Shown one piece after another: positions 46,697-54,627 of a stretch of DNA of 64,000 nt. The position numbers and the translations under genes are program-made. Numbering within the stretch: the first letter of the stretch is position 1; every line of letters starts with the position of its first letter. The DNA lies in assembly GCF_003259335.1 (NCBI RefSeq), contig NZ_QLLL01000001.1, positions 404,406-468,405 on the forward strand, in the 5' to 3' direction. This DNA is from Chitinophaga skermanii (GTDB lineage: Bacteria; Bacteroidota; Bacteroidia; Chitinophagales; Chitinophagaceae). The notes beneath the pieces were generated by a model that saw only the letters and a list, made by a program, of their open reading frames with translations, searched no databases and was not told where the DNA came from.

Positions 46697-46929
46697 TCTT
46701 TCAAACTTGTTCTAGTAGCCTGTTTTTAGAATCCCGGAGATTTTGGTTTTACACTCTGCATTCAACCAGGGACCGTTTGGCCGTTAAATTATAATAAAAT
46801 CCTTTATTTCTATAGATTTCTACACGAACGGGTATTGCTCATCCCTCGTTATTTTGTTAACTTCATACAATGCCCACGCGGTTGTTAACTTGATTTAAAT
46901 TTTATTCCACTTTTTAAAACTAGATAATT

Positions 46930-47511
46930 ATGGCCCAAAAAAAGATCTTGTTCCTCACAGGAGATTATGCAGAAGATTACGAAACGATGGTTCCTTTCCA
47001 GATGTTACAAATGATTGGTCATGATGTGCATGCCGTTTGCCCGGGTAAAGCTGCAGGCGATAAAGTGATTACGGCAATTCACGATTTCGAAGGGGAACAA
47101 ACTTATAGCGAGAAACGCGGGCATTACTTCGTGCTAAACACCTCCTTTTCAGATGTGCATGCCCAAGAGTATGATGCCATTGTACTCGCAGGTGGCCGTG
47201 CCCCGGAATATTTGCGCTTGGATAAAAAGGTACTGGAAATAGTAAGGCACTTCGCCGATGCCGATAAACCCATTGCTGCAATCTGCCACGGTATTCAAAT
47301 ATTAACCGCTGCCGATGTAGTACGCGGTAAAAAATTAACCGCCTACCCAGCCGTTGCACCCGAAGTAACCATGGCCGGGGGTACCTACGAGTCGGTAAAC
47401 GTACACGAAGCAGTAGTAGACGGTAAATTAGTAACCGCCCCAGCTTGGCCGGCTCACCCAGCTTGGATAGCCGAATTCTTAAAAGTATTAGGTACGCAAA
47501 TTACGCTATAA
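46930..47511 (+). CDS. DJ-1/PfpI family protein
   Basis: 193-aa cytoplasmic protein of the class-I glutamine-amidotransferase-like superfamily. Nucleophile elbow [10 protein letters not shown] with Cys119 and His120, a conserved acidic residue in DYAEDYE (Glu15), and the family's [11 protein letters not shown] segment. Members are deglycase/chaperone-like proteins or cysteine peptidases (PfpI/YhbO type); the specific activity cannot be told. Followed by the second 11-nt repeat array. Confidence 0.9.
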   Translation: MAQKKILFLTGDYAEDYETMVPFQMLQMIGHDVHAVCPGKAAGDKVITAIHDFEGEQTYSEKRGHYFVLNTSFSDVHAQEYDAIVLAGGRAPEYLRLDKKVLEIVRHFADADKPIAAICHGIQILTAADVVRGKKLTAYPAVAPEVTMAGGTYESVNVHEAVVDGKLVTAPAWPAHPAWIAEFLKVLGTQITL

Positions 47512-47552
47512 TAACAAGTTATAAACTACAGGTACCCGGTGAAAAGCCCGCT

Positions 47553-47739
47553 TGCCTGTAGTTTCTCTGTACCCGCTCCGTACTTTCTCTGTAATCTCTC
47601 TGTAGTTTCTCTGTAGTTTGGCTATAACTACCTTATTCTCACCCTATTCCAAGCCTATCTTCTCCCTAGCTTCATCCTATCTTCACCTTATCTTTCCCTA
47701 TTATCTCCCCATATTCCTCCTTATTCCCCTTACTAACTT
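47553..47739. repeat. 11-nt tandem array, type A units running directly into type B
   Basis: About 17 units of 11 nt. Units starting at 47553, 47564, 47575, 47586, 47597 and 47608 are type A (NCTCTGTAGTT, two exact TCTCTGTAGTT). Units from 47630 on (47641, 47652, 47663, 47674, 47685...) are type B (ANCCTATCTTC-like), increasingly degenerate to the right. Unlike at 3.1 kb, no spacer separates the two types and the register is unbroken. Confidence 0.88.
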
Positions 47740-47869
47740 CCTACATCTCAACTATCAATTCCCCTTCCTTTACTACGTAAAAACAGTATGTTTAACCCAT
47801 TGAAAATGAGTGATAAATTTGTTTTTTAATTTTACCGCACAATCATTTCTAAATTATCCTTCCTTTACT

Positions 47870-47877
47870 TACCTTTG
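47870..47877 (+). promoter_or_regulatory. -7 element of the atpG promoter
   Basis: TACCTTTG matches TAnnTTTG fully; no good TTG is found 19-21 nt upstream. The start would be near 47884, giving a 40-nt leader. Confidence 0.4.
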
Positions 47878-47924
47878 CAGCCAAATTGAAGGGCCTAAAC
47901 CGCCTTATAAATATTTAAAAGCAT

Positions 47925-48806
47925 ATGTCTGGACAACTTAAAGAGGTTCGTAATCGTATAAAATCCATTCAGAGTACTCAGCAGATTACTAAAGCCATGA
48001 AAATGGTAAGTGCTGCTAAGTTAAAACGCGCACAAGATGCTATCATGCAAATGCGCCCCTATGCTGTAAAACTCCAAGAGATGTTGCAAAACATCGTGAG
48101 CAACAGCGAAGGAAGCATCAACAGTGCTTTGGCTGCTGAAAGACCCGTAGAAAACGTGTTGATCGTAGTAATTACTTCTGATAGAGGTCTTTGCGGTGCT
48201 TATAACACCAACTTGATCAAATTGGCCAAACAAACGATCCGTGAGAAATACTCCTCACAATTCGAAAAAGGTCATGTTACGATCATGCCAATCGGTAAAA
48301 AAGCATTCGAACATTTCACTAAGAACGGTTATACAGTAGATGCTACGCATTGGAAAATCTTCTCTGAATTGAGCTTCGATTCAGTAAGAGCTGCCGCTGC
48401 TACCGCTATGGAAGGTTTCGTTAAAGGTAAATACGATGCTGTTGAAATTATCTACAGCGAATTCGTAAACGCCGCTACCCAAACTTTTGTAGCTGAACAA
48501 TTCCTCCCTATTGCTAAAGTTGAAAACAACAACAGCAATATGAAGGCCGACTTCATCTTCGAACCAGAAAAAGATACCCTCATCGCCGAGTTGATGCCTA
48601 AAATCCTCAACACCCAGTTCTTCAAATCTGTGCTCGATGCACACGCTTCTGAACACGGTGCGCGTATGACCGCTATGGACAAAGCTTCTGAAAACGCCAA
48701 CGAATTACTCCGTAACCTCAAAATCTCTTACAACCGTGCCCGTCAAGCGGCGATCACGACCGAGTTAACGGAAATCGTAAGCGGTGCTGCTGCACTCGAA
48801 GCATAA
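47925..48806 (+). CDS. atpG: ATP synthase F1 subunit gamma
   Basis: Central rotor shaft of F1. 293 aa. N-terminal helix LKEVRNRIKSIQSTQQITKAMKMVSAAKL and the C-terminal helix with NANELLRNLKISYNRARQAAITTELTEIVSGAAAL are both classical; VITSDRGLCGAYN is the central-domain signature. The other subunit genes are not in this window: the gene stands alone between the 11-nt repeat array and a strong terminator, so it is detached from any atp operon upstream or downstream here. Confidence 0.98.
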   Translation: MSGQLKEVRNRIKSIQSTQQITKAMKMVSAAKLKRAQDAIMQMRPYAVKLQEMLQNIVSNSEGSINSALAAERPVENVLIVVITSDRGLCGAYNTNLIKLAKQTIREKYSSQFEKGHVTIMPIGKKAFEHFTKNGYTVDATHWKIFSELSFDSVRAAAATAMEGFVKGKYDAVEIIYSEFVNAATQTFVAEQFLPIAKVENNNSNMKADFIFEPEKDTLIAELMPKILNTQFFKSVLDAHASEHGARMTAMDKASENANELLRNLKISYNRARQAAITTELTEIVSGAAALEA

Positions 48807-48859
48807 GCCTAGCCAAGGTTTTGCACAAATAATACACAGATCTCATTTTATATTTTATA

Positions 48860-48901
48860 AAGAAGGTCAAAGACTGTAACTTAGTCTTTGACCTTCTTTT
48901 T
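48860..48901 (+). terminator. Terminator of atpG
   Basis: Perfect 16-bp stem AAGAAGGTCAAAGACT / AGTCTTTGACCTTCTT with a 7-nt loop, followed by T residues. Confidence 0.95.
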
Positions 48902-48956
48902 GTTAGTGAAGTTCGAACCCGGTCTAAATCTTCTGAACCACTTATAATTCTAAATC

Positions 48957-50228
48957 ATGGAAATTTCGCAACTCATTCCCCATGTAGAAGCTTTGATATT
49001 TGCCGGTGATCGACCATTACCCATGGCCGACATCGTAGAATTACTCAACAATGCCCTCGCATTCTTGGAAGATCGCGCTACTCCCGAACAAGTGGAAGCA
49101 GCGATCGACGCTATCAAGGAAAAATATAGCAGCGAATTTTATGCATTCGAAATACGCGAAAGCGGCGGTGGATATCAATTCTTAACGAAAAAAGAATACT
49201 ACCAAACCGTAGCCCAATTAAATGGTGAAAAGTTCCTAAAACGCTTATCTACTGCCGCTTTGGAAACTTTAGCCATTGTAGCTTACCGCCAACCCATCTC
49301 GAAAGGTGAAATTGAACACATCCGCGGCGTAAGCACCGATTATTCCATCCAAAAACTCCTAGAGAAAGACTTAATCGTTATCTCCGGCAGAAGCGAAGAT
49401 TTACCCGGTAAACCCCTCTTATACAGCACTTCTAAAGCATTTATGGACTATTTCGGGCTCAATTCCCCGAACGACCTCCCCAAGCTCAAAGAAGTGTTCG
49501 AGGAAGAATATATTCAACCCACTCTCCTCAACGAAAACGGCGAAGCCATCCCGGCCGATGCCGTATCGGAAGAGGATGAAGGACGTTTTGTGGTATCCAA
49601 CAACGGCGAACTCCAAATCGAACCCAACACTGTTCAACTCGACGATCCCGACGCCACCGGCTTTGCCACGCTAAAAATCGATGAAGAAGGTATACAACCC
49701 CAAAACATCGAAGATGTCATCGAAGAAATGGAAGTAAAACAAATCTGGGGCAACGAAGACGAAGCAGATGCCGACAGCGATACCGAACTCGAAGAGTTCG
49801 AACGCATGCCGGAAGAAGCTGAACAAGAAGAAGCTGCCGATGACCAAGACGATGAAGAGGAAGAAGAAAACCGCGAAGACGACGAAGAACACATGATCGA
49901 CGATCAAGAAGATGAAGATGAAGACAGCGAAGGCCTCAACAACAGCATCATCCGCCCCGAACCTAAAGGCGACGGCGATGATGAAGAAATGGACGAAGAA
50001 GAATTCGAAGAAGCCGAAGCCGAAGAAGAGGACGAAGATGATGATGATGACGAAGAAGACGAGGATGATGATGATATCGAAGTAGGAGAAGACGGTGAAG
50101 GCTATGAACTAGATGAAGACGATGATGATGATGATGACTTTGACGACGACGACGAAGAAGAAGAAGATGATGATGATGATGAGGAGGATGAGGAAGACGA
50201 CGATGAAGAAGACAAAAAATCCAAATAA
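48957..50228 (+). CDS. scpB: Segregation and condensation protein ScpB with long acidic tail
   Basis: Kleisin-associated winged-helix subunit of the SMC-ScpAB condensin. The N-terminal ~190 residues are a normal ScpB (VEALIFAGDRPLP; LETLAIVAYRQPISKGEIEHIRGV; KPLLYSTSKAFMDYFGL). From about residue 235 to the end (423) the sequence becomes almost pure Asp/Glu, with runs of GAT/GAC/GAA codons. Typical ScpB is ~180-250 aa, so the tail nearly doubles it. Acidic tails occur in other Bacteroidota ScpB proteins but this one is long. Monocistronic, with a terminator behind. Confidence 0.95.
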   Translation: MEISQLIPHVEALIFAGDRPLPMADIVELLNNALAFLEDRATPEQVEAAIDAIKEKYSSEFYAFEIRESGGGYQFLTKKEYYQTVAQLNGEKFLKRLSTAALETLAIVAYRQPISKGEIEHIRGVSTDYSIQKLLEKDLIVISGRSEDLPGKPLLYSTSKAFMDYFGLNSPNDLPKLKEVFEEEYIQPTLLNENGEAIPADAVSEEDEGRFVVSNNGELQIEPNTVQLDDPDATGFATLKIDEEGIQPQNIEDVIEEMEVKQIWGNEDEADADSDTELEEFERMPEEAEQEEAADDQDDEEEEENREDDEEHMIDDQEDEDEDSEGLNNSIIRPEPKGDGDDEEMDEEEFEEAEAEEEDEDDDDDEEDEDDDDIEVGEDGEGYELDEDDDDDDDFDDDDEEEEDDDDDEEDEEDDDEEDKKSK

Positions 50229-50238
50229 GCATATAACC

Positions 50239-50267
50239 AATGCCGGTGCTCCAACGCCGGCATTTTT
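50239..50267. terminator. Bidirectional terminator between scpB and the glycosyltransferase
   Basis: AATGCCGGTG / CGCCGGCATT with one wobble and a 6-nt loop; TTTTTATTTT follows on the + strand. Confidence 0.88.
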
Positions 50268-50958
50268 ATTTTACGTGTACAATCCGCTTATACATCGCAA
50301 TAATCTTCTCTTGCGAGTATCCCATTCTATATAAGCACAATACAATAATATTGGCAGCCTGTACCCGCAGGTAATTTTTAGCATCGTATTTCTTGGTAGA
50401 AGCGATAACTGCCGTAGGTAAAACAATAAACTTAAAGTACTGCTTACCCCGGCGAAGCAACTCGAAATCTTCCATAATCTTAGTTTCGCCGTTATAGCCA
50501 TTTAGCTGCTCAAATACAGGACGTTTAATAAAGAGCGTTTGTCGCCCGGCATTGCTATACAAAGCGCTAAAACGACTTAAAAATGCCCCTAAACGGGGGA
50601 ATATGCGGTTGGTTTTGTACTTAAACCGGAAACAGCCCATATCGTGTTGCTCTTTGATGGCGAGCATAATCTCGCGGGCGTAGGTGGGGTGAATACGAAT
50701 TTCTGGGTGTAAGAATAGGAAGATATCGCCTTGAGCCAAGGCGGCGCCGTAGTTCATCTGTGCTGAACGGCCTTTAATGGGCGACTGTAAAGCGCGTGCC
50801 CCCATCGATTGGGCAATGGTTAAAGTTTGGTCGGTACTTCCACCATCTACCACTATCAAATCACATATATGCGGCGAACGTTCTGCAAGAAGATCTTGTA
50901 CCAGTAACCCTATATTAGCCGCATTATTATATGTGGGTATGATAATGCTGATTGTCAT
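50266..50958 (-). CDS. Family 2 glycosyltransferase (TIGR04283-like)
   Basis: 230-aa GT-A fold enzyme. N-terminal ISIIIPTYNNAANIGLL, then the nucleotide-sugar motif IVVDGGSTDQT, an acid-containing segment LFLHPEIRIHP and the C-terminal GYNGETKIMEDFELLRR with the catalytic ED pair. The compact length and the last motif fit the TIGR04283 group, named for arsenosugar biosynthesis but broadly distributed. No membrane helices. Donor and acceptor are unknown, and no partner biosynthetic genes are adjacent. Confidence 0.88.
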   Translation of the reverse strand: MTISIIIPTYNNAANIGLLVQDLLAERSPHICDLIVVDGGSTDQTLTIAQSMGARALQSPIKGRSAQMNYGAALAQGDIFLFLHPEIRIHPTYAREIMLAIKEQHDMGCFRFKYKTNRIFPRLGAFLSRFSALYSNAGRQTLFIKRPVFEQLNGYNGETKIMEDFELLRRGKQYFKFIVLPTAVIASTKKYDAKNYLRVQAANIIVLCLYRMGYSQEKIIAMYKRIVHVK

Positions 50959-51150
50959 GCGTATAGTGTTATGCGTTGCCCTCCTTATTAGAAACAGCCG
51001 CGTAGTAAACGTTTTTGCATTACCACGCGGCTGTATTTTATTTTCGGGCGAATTCGGTTAATCCAAAGTATATACTAGACTATACGCTTTTTGGATTCCG
51101 AATGTTGTAAATTATCACAGATTTACACGTTCGTGTTATATCTAATGCGT

Positions 51151-51771
51151 TTACAATTCTACGATACTCAAATTCTTCCAACGAACTTTAATGCCGCCAC
51201 CAGAGTGGATTTGCAAAGCAATCTGGCCATCGATAGAACCAATTTTCTCATCATCTAACGTAATCATCTCGTGACCATTCAAATAGGTCGTAACATTGTT
51301 ACCTTTCACACGTACTTTCATCGTATTCCATTCACCCATTTTCAAGTACTTGTCTTTTTCAGGTGCCGGTTTAATTAACCAACCACGACCATAAGATTCG
51401 TAAATACCGCCGGTAGCCATATTAGGAGGCGCCACTTCAGCTTGCCAACCTGCTACGGTAGTACCTTTAATAGAAGAGTGGAAAAACACCCCGCTATTAC
51501 CGTTAGCTTCTTGTTTAAAGTCAACAGTTAACTCGAAATCTTTGTACTTGTTATTCGTACCGAGGTAACCATATTCTTTATCTGGACCACTTTCACAGAT
51601 CAATTCACCTTTCTCTACATACCATTTTTCGGTACCGTAAACAGTCCACCCGGTTAAATCTTTACCATTAAATAATTTTGTTTTCTTCTGTGCATTAGCG
51701 TTGAACGAAAGCAATGCAATTGCGGAGATGCAGAGCGCTTGCTTTACCATTTGTGGAATGGTTTTTCTCAT
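51151..51771 (-). CDS. DUF1080 secreted protein
   Basis: Start at the ATG at 51771, giving a signal peptide (MRKTIPQMVKQALCISAIALLSFNANAQ); the upstream in-frame ATG at 51816 adds 15 unlikely residues. 206 aa, one DUF1080 domain: TKLFNGKDLTGWTVYG, NSGVFFHSSIKG, WQAEVAPPN, GGIYESYGRGWL, ending ALQIHSGGGIKVRWKNLSI. It resembles the first module of the 45.2-kb protein. Stands alone, with a dispersed repeat in its upstream region. Predicted 3-keto-glycoside hydrolase-like enzyme. Confidence 0.9.
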   Translation of the reverse strand: MRKTIPQMVKQALCISAIALLSFNANAQKKTKLFNGKDLTGWTVYGTEKWYVEKGELICESGPDKEYGYLGTNNKYKDFELTVDFKQEANGNSGVFFHSSIKGTTVAGWQAEVAPPNMATGGIYESYGRGWLIKPAPEKDKYLKMGEWNTMKVRVKGNNVTTYLNGHEMITLDDEKIGSIDGQIALQIHSGGGIKVRWKNLSIVEL

Positions 51772-52017
51772 AATCGGAATTTTAATTTTTGCTTTTGTGA
51801 TATAAAATATTGGCAAGTAGGTAAGATAATATTTTACCCCAGCATCTTCAAGAATTGTGGATTAACGGTAAAGAAGTCGAAAGTAAATACCCACCTACTA
51901 CACTAAAATATTAGCTGCCATTGCCTTAGAATAGAATAATTACCACCACATAAATACAATCATCAACCTGTGATGAATGCACCCAAACAACAAACTCCCC
52001 CCAGCAAAGCCCCCAAT

Positions 52018-52135
52018 GCCCTTCACCACAGTAGCACCACCGCCTAATCAACATCCCGATAAAACGGCGACGCAGTCTTTCGCCGTTTTTCCTCCTTTCT
52101 TTGGTTACTTTCTTTGGAGAAGCAAAGAAAGTAAC
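52018..52135. repeat. Dispersed two-hairpin intergenic repeat, copy 2
   Basis: Same orientation as copy 1 at 144-261, constant offset, with two adjacent-region substitutions in the CACCGC(TC/CT)AATC part. Both hairpins are unchanged. Confidence 0.85.
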
Positions 52136-52184
52136 AAATAGGATAATAGCTATTAACACAACCCCGCCGCCAGCACAGGAAACC

Positions 52185-52220
52185 AAAAAAAAAGGCCATC
52201 TCATACGAGACAGCCTTTTA
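52185..52220 (-). terminator. Terminator of rny
   Basis: On the minus strand AAAAGGC-TG-TCTC / GAGA-TG-GCCTTTT with a 4-nt loop and a long T tract. Confidence 0.88.
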
Positions 52221-52253
52221 CAAAAAAAAGAATTTATATAGCACCCGCCAGGC

Positions 52254-53813
52254 CTACCTAGCAACATTCACCGCTCTACGTTCGCGGATCACCGTTACTT
52301 TAATCTGGCCAGGGTATTGCATTTCAGTTTGAATCTTATTAGCGATTTCGAAAGATAAACGATCTGCATCAGCATCTGTTACTTTTTCGCTTTCAACGAT
52401 CACGCGGAGTTCGCGGCCGGCTTGGATAGCGTAAGCTTTCTCAACACCATCGTAAGATGTAGCTAAGTTTTCCAAGTCTTTGATACGTTGTAAATAGCTT
52501 TGCATGATTTCGCGGCGAGCACCTGGGCGAGCACCGGAAATAGCATCACAAGCTTGAACGATCGGGGAAATAACGTATTGCATTTCCATCTCGTCGTGGT
52601 GGGCACCAATAGCGTTTACAACGGCAGGGTGTTCACCATATTTTTCAGCCAATTTAGCACCGAGTAAGGCGTGGCTTAATTCTGTTTCTTCATCTGGCAC
52701 TTTACCAATATCGTGGAGTAAACCGGCACGTTTAGCGAGTTTAGGGTTTAAGCCTAATTCTGCGGCCATTACAGCACAAAGGTTGGCAGTTTCTTTCGAG
52801 TGCATAAGCAAGTTCTGGCCATAAGATGAACGGAAACGCATCTTACCAACCATACGAACTAACTCTTTATGTAAACCATGGATACCGAGTTCGATCACAG
52901 TTCTCTCACCGATTTCCATTACTTGTTCTTCTAATTGACGTTTTGTTTTGTCAACCACCTCTTCGATACGTGCTGGGTGGATACGACCATCTTGCACCAA
53001 GCGTTGCAACGATAAACGGGCGATCTCGCGGCGTAATGGGTCGAATGACGATAATACGATTGCTTCCGGGGTATCATCAACGATCAAGTCAACACCCGTA
53101 GCAGCTTCAATGGCACGGATATTTCTACCTTCACGACCGATAATTTGGCCTTTGATTTCATCACTTTCCAAGTTGAAAACGGTGATAGCGTTTTCAATGG
53201 TTTGTTCAGCGGCGGTACGTTGAATAGATTGGATAATGATTTTCTTCGCTTCTTTATTGGCTTTGAGTTTCGCGTCTTCGATAATATCTTGGATATGTAC
53301 CATTGCGCGGGAGCGAGCTTCTTCTTTGAGTGATTCGATGAGTTGAGCACGCGCTTCTTCCGCAGTTAAAGCAGCCACCTTTTCCAGTTTACGGATATGT
53401 TCTTCTTGGTGTTTCTCTAACTCGGAACGTTTGATATTAACAAGTTCAATTTGGCGATTGAGGTTTTCTTTAATCGCTTCGTTTTCAGATTGTTGCTTTT
53501 GAAGTTGTTCTTGTTTTTGATTGTAGGATTGCTCTTTTTGTTTTACGCGGTTTTCTGCCTCTGCTACTTTCTGGTTACGTTGTAAAACTTCTTTCTCGTG
53601 TTCACTTTTTAATTGGATGAACTTCTCTTTCGCCTCTAACATGCGGTCTTTCTTGATGTTTTCGGCTGTCACTTGCGCATCAGCTACAATCTTTTTTGCT
53701 TGTGCTTCTGCATCATCTATTTTTTGCTGGGTGTTTTTAGCAAATATTATCTTTCCTAAGAAAATACCTGCTACTAATGCCACTACTGCAGCTATAGCTA
53801 TTGCAATTTCCAT
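52254..53813 (-). CDS. rny: Ribonuclease Y
   Basis: Membrane-anchored endoribonuclease that initiates mRNA decay. 519 aa, normal size: N-terminal membrane helix (4-24), a long Glu/Gln/Lys-rich coiled coil (~30-190), a KH RNA-binding domain ([20 protein letters not shown]) and an HD domain with metal residues His367/Asp368 in [11 protein letters not shown] and HHDEMEM further on. Last gene of the order pheT, coiled-coil protein, zapA, rny, which recurs in Bacteroidota. Confidence 0.97.
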   Translation of the reverse strand: MEIAIAIAAVVALVAGIFLGKIIFAKNTQQKIDDAEAQAKKIVADAQVTAENIKKDRMLEAKEKFIQLKSEHEKEVLQRNQKVAEAENRVKQKEQSYNQKQEQLQKQQSENEAIKENLNRQIELVNIKRSELEKHQEEHIRKLEKVAALTAEEARAQLIESLKEEARSRAMVHIQDIIEDAKLKANKEAKKIIIQSIQRTAAEQTIENAITVFNLESDEIKGQIIGREGRNIRAIEAATGVDLIVDDTPEAIVLSSFDPLRREIARLSLQRLVQDGRIHPARIEEVVDKTKRQLEEQVMEIGERTVIELGIHGLHKELVRMVGKMRFRSSYGQNLLMHSKETANLCAVMAAELGLNPKLAKRAGLLHDIGKVPDEETELSHALLGAKLAEKYGEHPAVVNAIGAHHDEMEMQYVISPIVQACDAISGARPGARREIMQSYLQRIKDLENLATSYDGVEKAYAIQAGRELRVIVESEKVTDADADRLSFEIANKIQTEMQYPGQIKVTVIRERRAVNVAR

Positions 53814-54011
53814 ACTTGAATTTTATGTGATTTATATAAACGCTCCCTGGGCCATCTTGCGCCAATGTGCATAACTGGGTCGAGAGCCGACCCGCGAAAA
53901 TACAAAAAATTGGGAGTAAATGCCAGGATCGTTATGATAATGAATAATTTATAAGCGCCAATTTTAACGCTGGGGCTTTTTTTTAATGGAAACCAATAGG
54001 TTAGTTATACA

Positions 54012-54305
54012 CTATCCTAATTGGGAATTTAACAATTGTTCTAGGTGTTCTAGTTTTTCTTTTAGTAAGGGAGAAGTGCTGGCTTGGGCTTTACCCGCAC
54101 TGGTTACAGGATGAGTAGCGTACATGATGAGTGCCATGGCTATAAAGTCCTGCATATCTTTCCCGGCATATGCTGTTTTAAATTCAATAATTTTCTCATT
54201 CACTTCTTTCATGATGCGTCTAACATCTTCTTCCTCCTCCGGCTTAATCTTAATGCGGTAGGCACGGTCGGCTACGACTATGTTAATGGGAATTAATGGG
54301 TCCAT
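54012..54305 (-). CDS. zapA: Cell division protein ZapA
   Basis: Small FtsZ-ring stabiliser. Start at the ATG at 54305 (97 aa); the ATG at 54335 would overlap the preceding gene. The N-terminal beta-hairpin IPINIVVADRAYRIKIKPEEEEDVRR and the following helix (NEKIIEFKTAYAGKDMQDFIAMAL) are the ZapA fold, and a C-terminal coiled coil (LLKEKLEHLEQLLNSQL) closes it. It follows the coiled-coil gene by 22 bp in the pheT operon. Confidence 0.9.
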   Translation of the reverse strand: MDPLIPINIVVADRAYRIKIKPEEEEDVRRIMKEVNEKIIEFKTAYAGKDMQDFIAMALIMYATHPVTSAGKAQASTSPLLKEKLEHLEQLLNSQLG

Positions 54306-54327
54306 AGTGATGATCCGTTGTTTGGTG

Positions 54328-54627
54328 TTAGGCACTTAATAGTGCAATGCATCGGTCGATTTCGCGGATATATTCGTTGATTTTACCGCGGATTTCTTTC
54401 TTAAATGCTTCATCGTCGGCTGAACGATGTTGCGCGGCATTCGCGATGGCAGCGGTTTTCAGTTTACTTTCCATGTCTTCTAGCGCCTTGTATTGCAGTT
54501 GAATCTCTTGTTCCTGGCTTTCTACTTGTTCTTTAAGCAATACATTTTCAGCTTGAACCTGCTGCATCTTTTTCAGCAGCAGGCCCAGCTTATCTTCTAT
54601 TCTTTGTATGTACTGATCGATTTCCAT
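54328..54627 (-). CDS. Small coiled-coil protein between pheT and zapA
   Basis: 99 aa, almost entirely heptad coiled coil (about residues 5-60: KLGLLLKKMQQVQAENVLL..., then helical ENKIN-like C-terminus). The stop of pheT overlaps its start by one base, and zapA follows directly. Position and structure suggest a ZapB-like division or scaffold protein, but no family signature is visible. Confidence 0.85.
   Translation of the reverse strand: MEIDQYIQRIEDKLGLLLKKMQQVQAENVLLKEQVESQEQEIQLQYKALEDMESKLKTAAIANAAQHRSADDEAFKKEIRGKINEYIREIDRCIALLSA

Larger units (their letters stand above)
46528..46929. other. 402-bp divergent regulatory region
   Basis: Contains the promoter and operator of the tandem DUF1080 gene. 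Its ~120-nt leader is foldable: CCCCG / CGGGG arms and an inner TTGCA / TGCAA hairpin around 46610-46660. The DJ-1/PfpI gene must have a promoter on the other side, but none is clear. Confidence 0.5.
47512..47924. other. 413-bp gap with repeat array upstream of atpG
   Basis: Begins with an inverted repeat AAACTACAGG / CCTGTAGTTT (47523-47564) whose right arm is the first repeat unit, a possible terminator of the DJ-1 gene. The 11-nt array follows at 47553-47739, then an AT-rich stretch and a -7-like box for atpG. Confidence 0.55.
51772..52253. other. 482-bp gap between the DUF1080 gene and rny
   Basis: AC-rich stretch at about 51930-52015, then the second dispersed-repeat copy (52018-52135) and the rny terminator (52185-52220). 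The frame at 51926-52267 runs through the repeat and terminator and is not a gene. Confidence 0.6.

Noticed and set aside
48911-48920. GTTCGAACCC, which resembles a tRNA T-loop
   Set aside because: The flanks do not form the 5-bp T-stem, and a tRNA body would have to overlap the atpG terminator hairpin. No anticodon or acceptor arms are visible.
49634-50334. Long antisense and shifted frames within scpB (Ser-, His/Leu- and Met/Lys-rich)
   Set aside because: They are mirror readings of the GAT/GAA repeat codons of the acidic tail.
51926-52267. 113-codon minus-strand frame
   Set aside because: It spans the dispersed repeat and the rny terminator and is explained by those elements.
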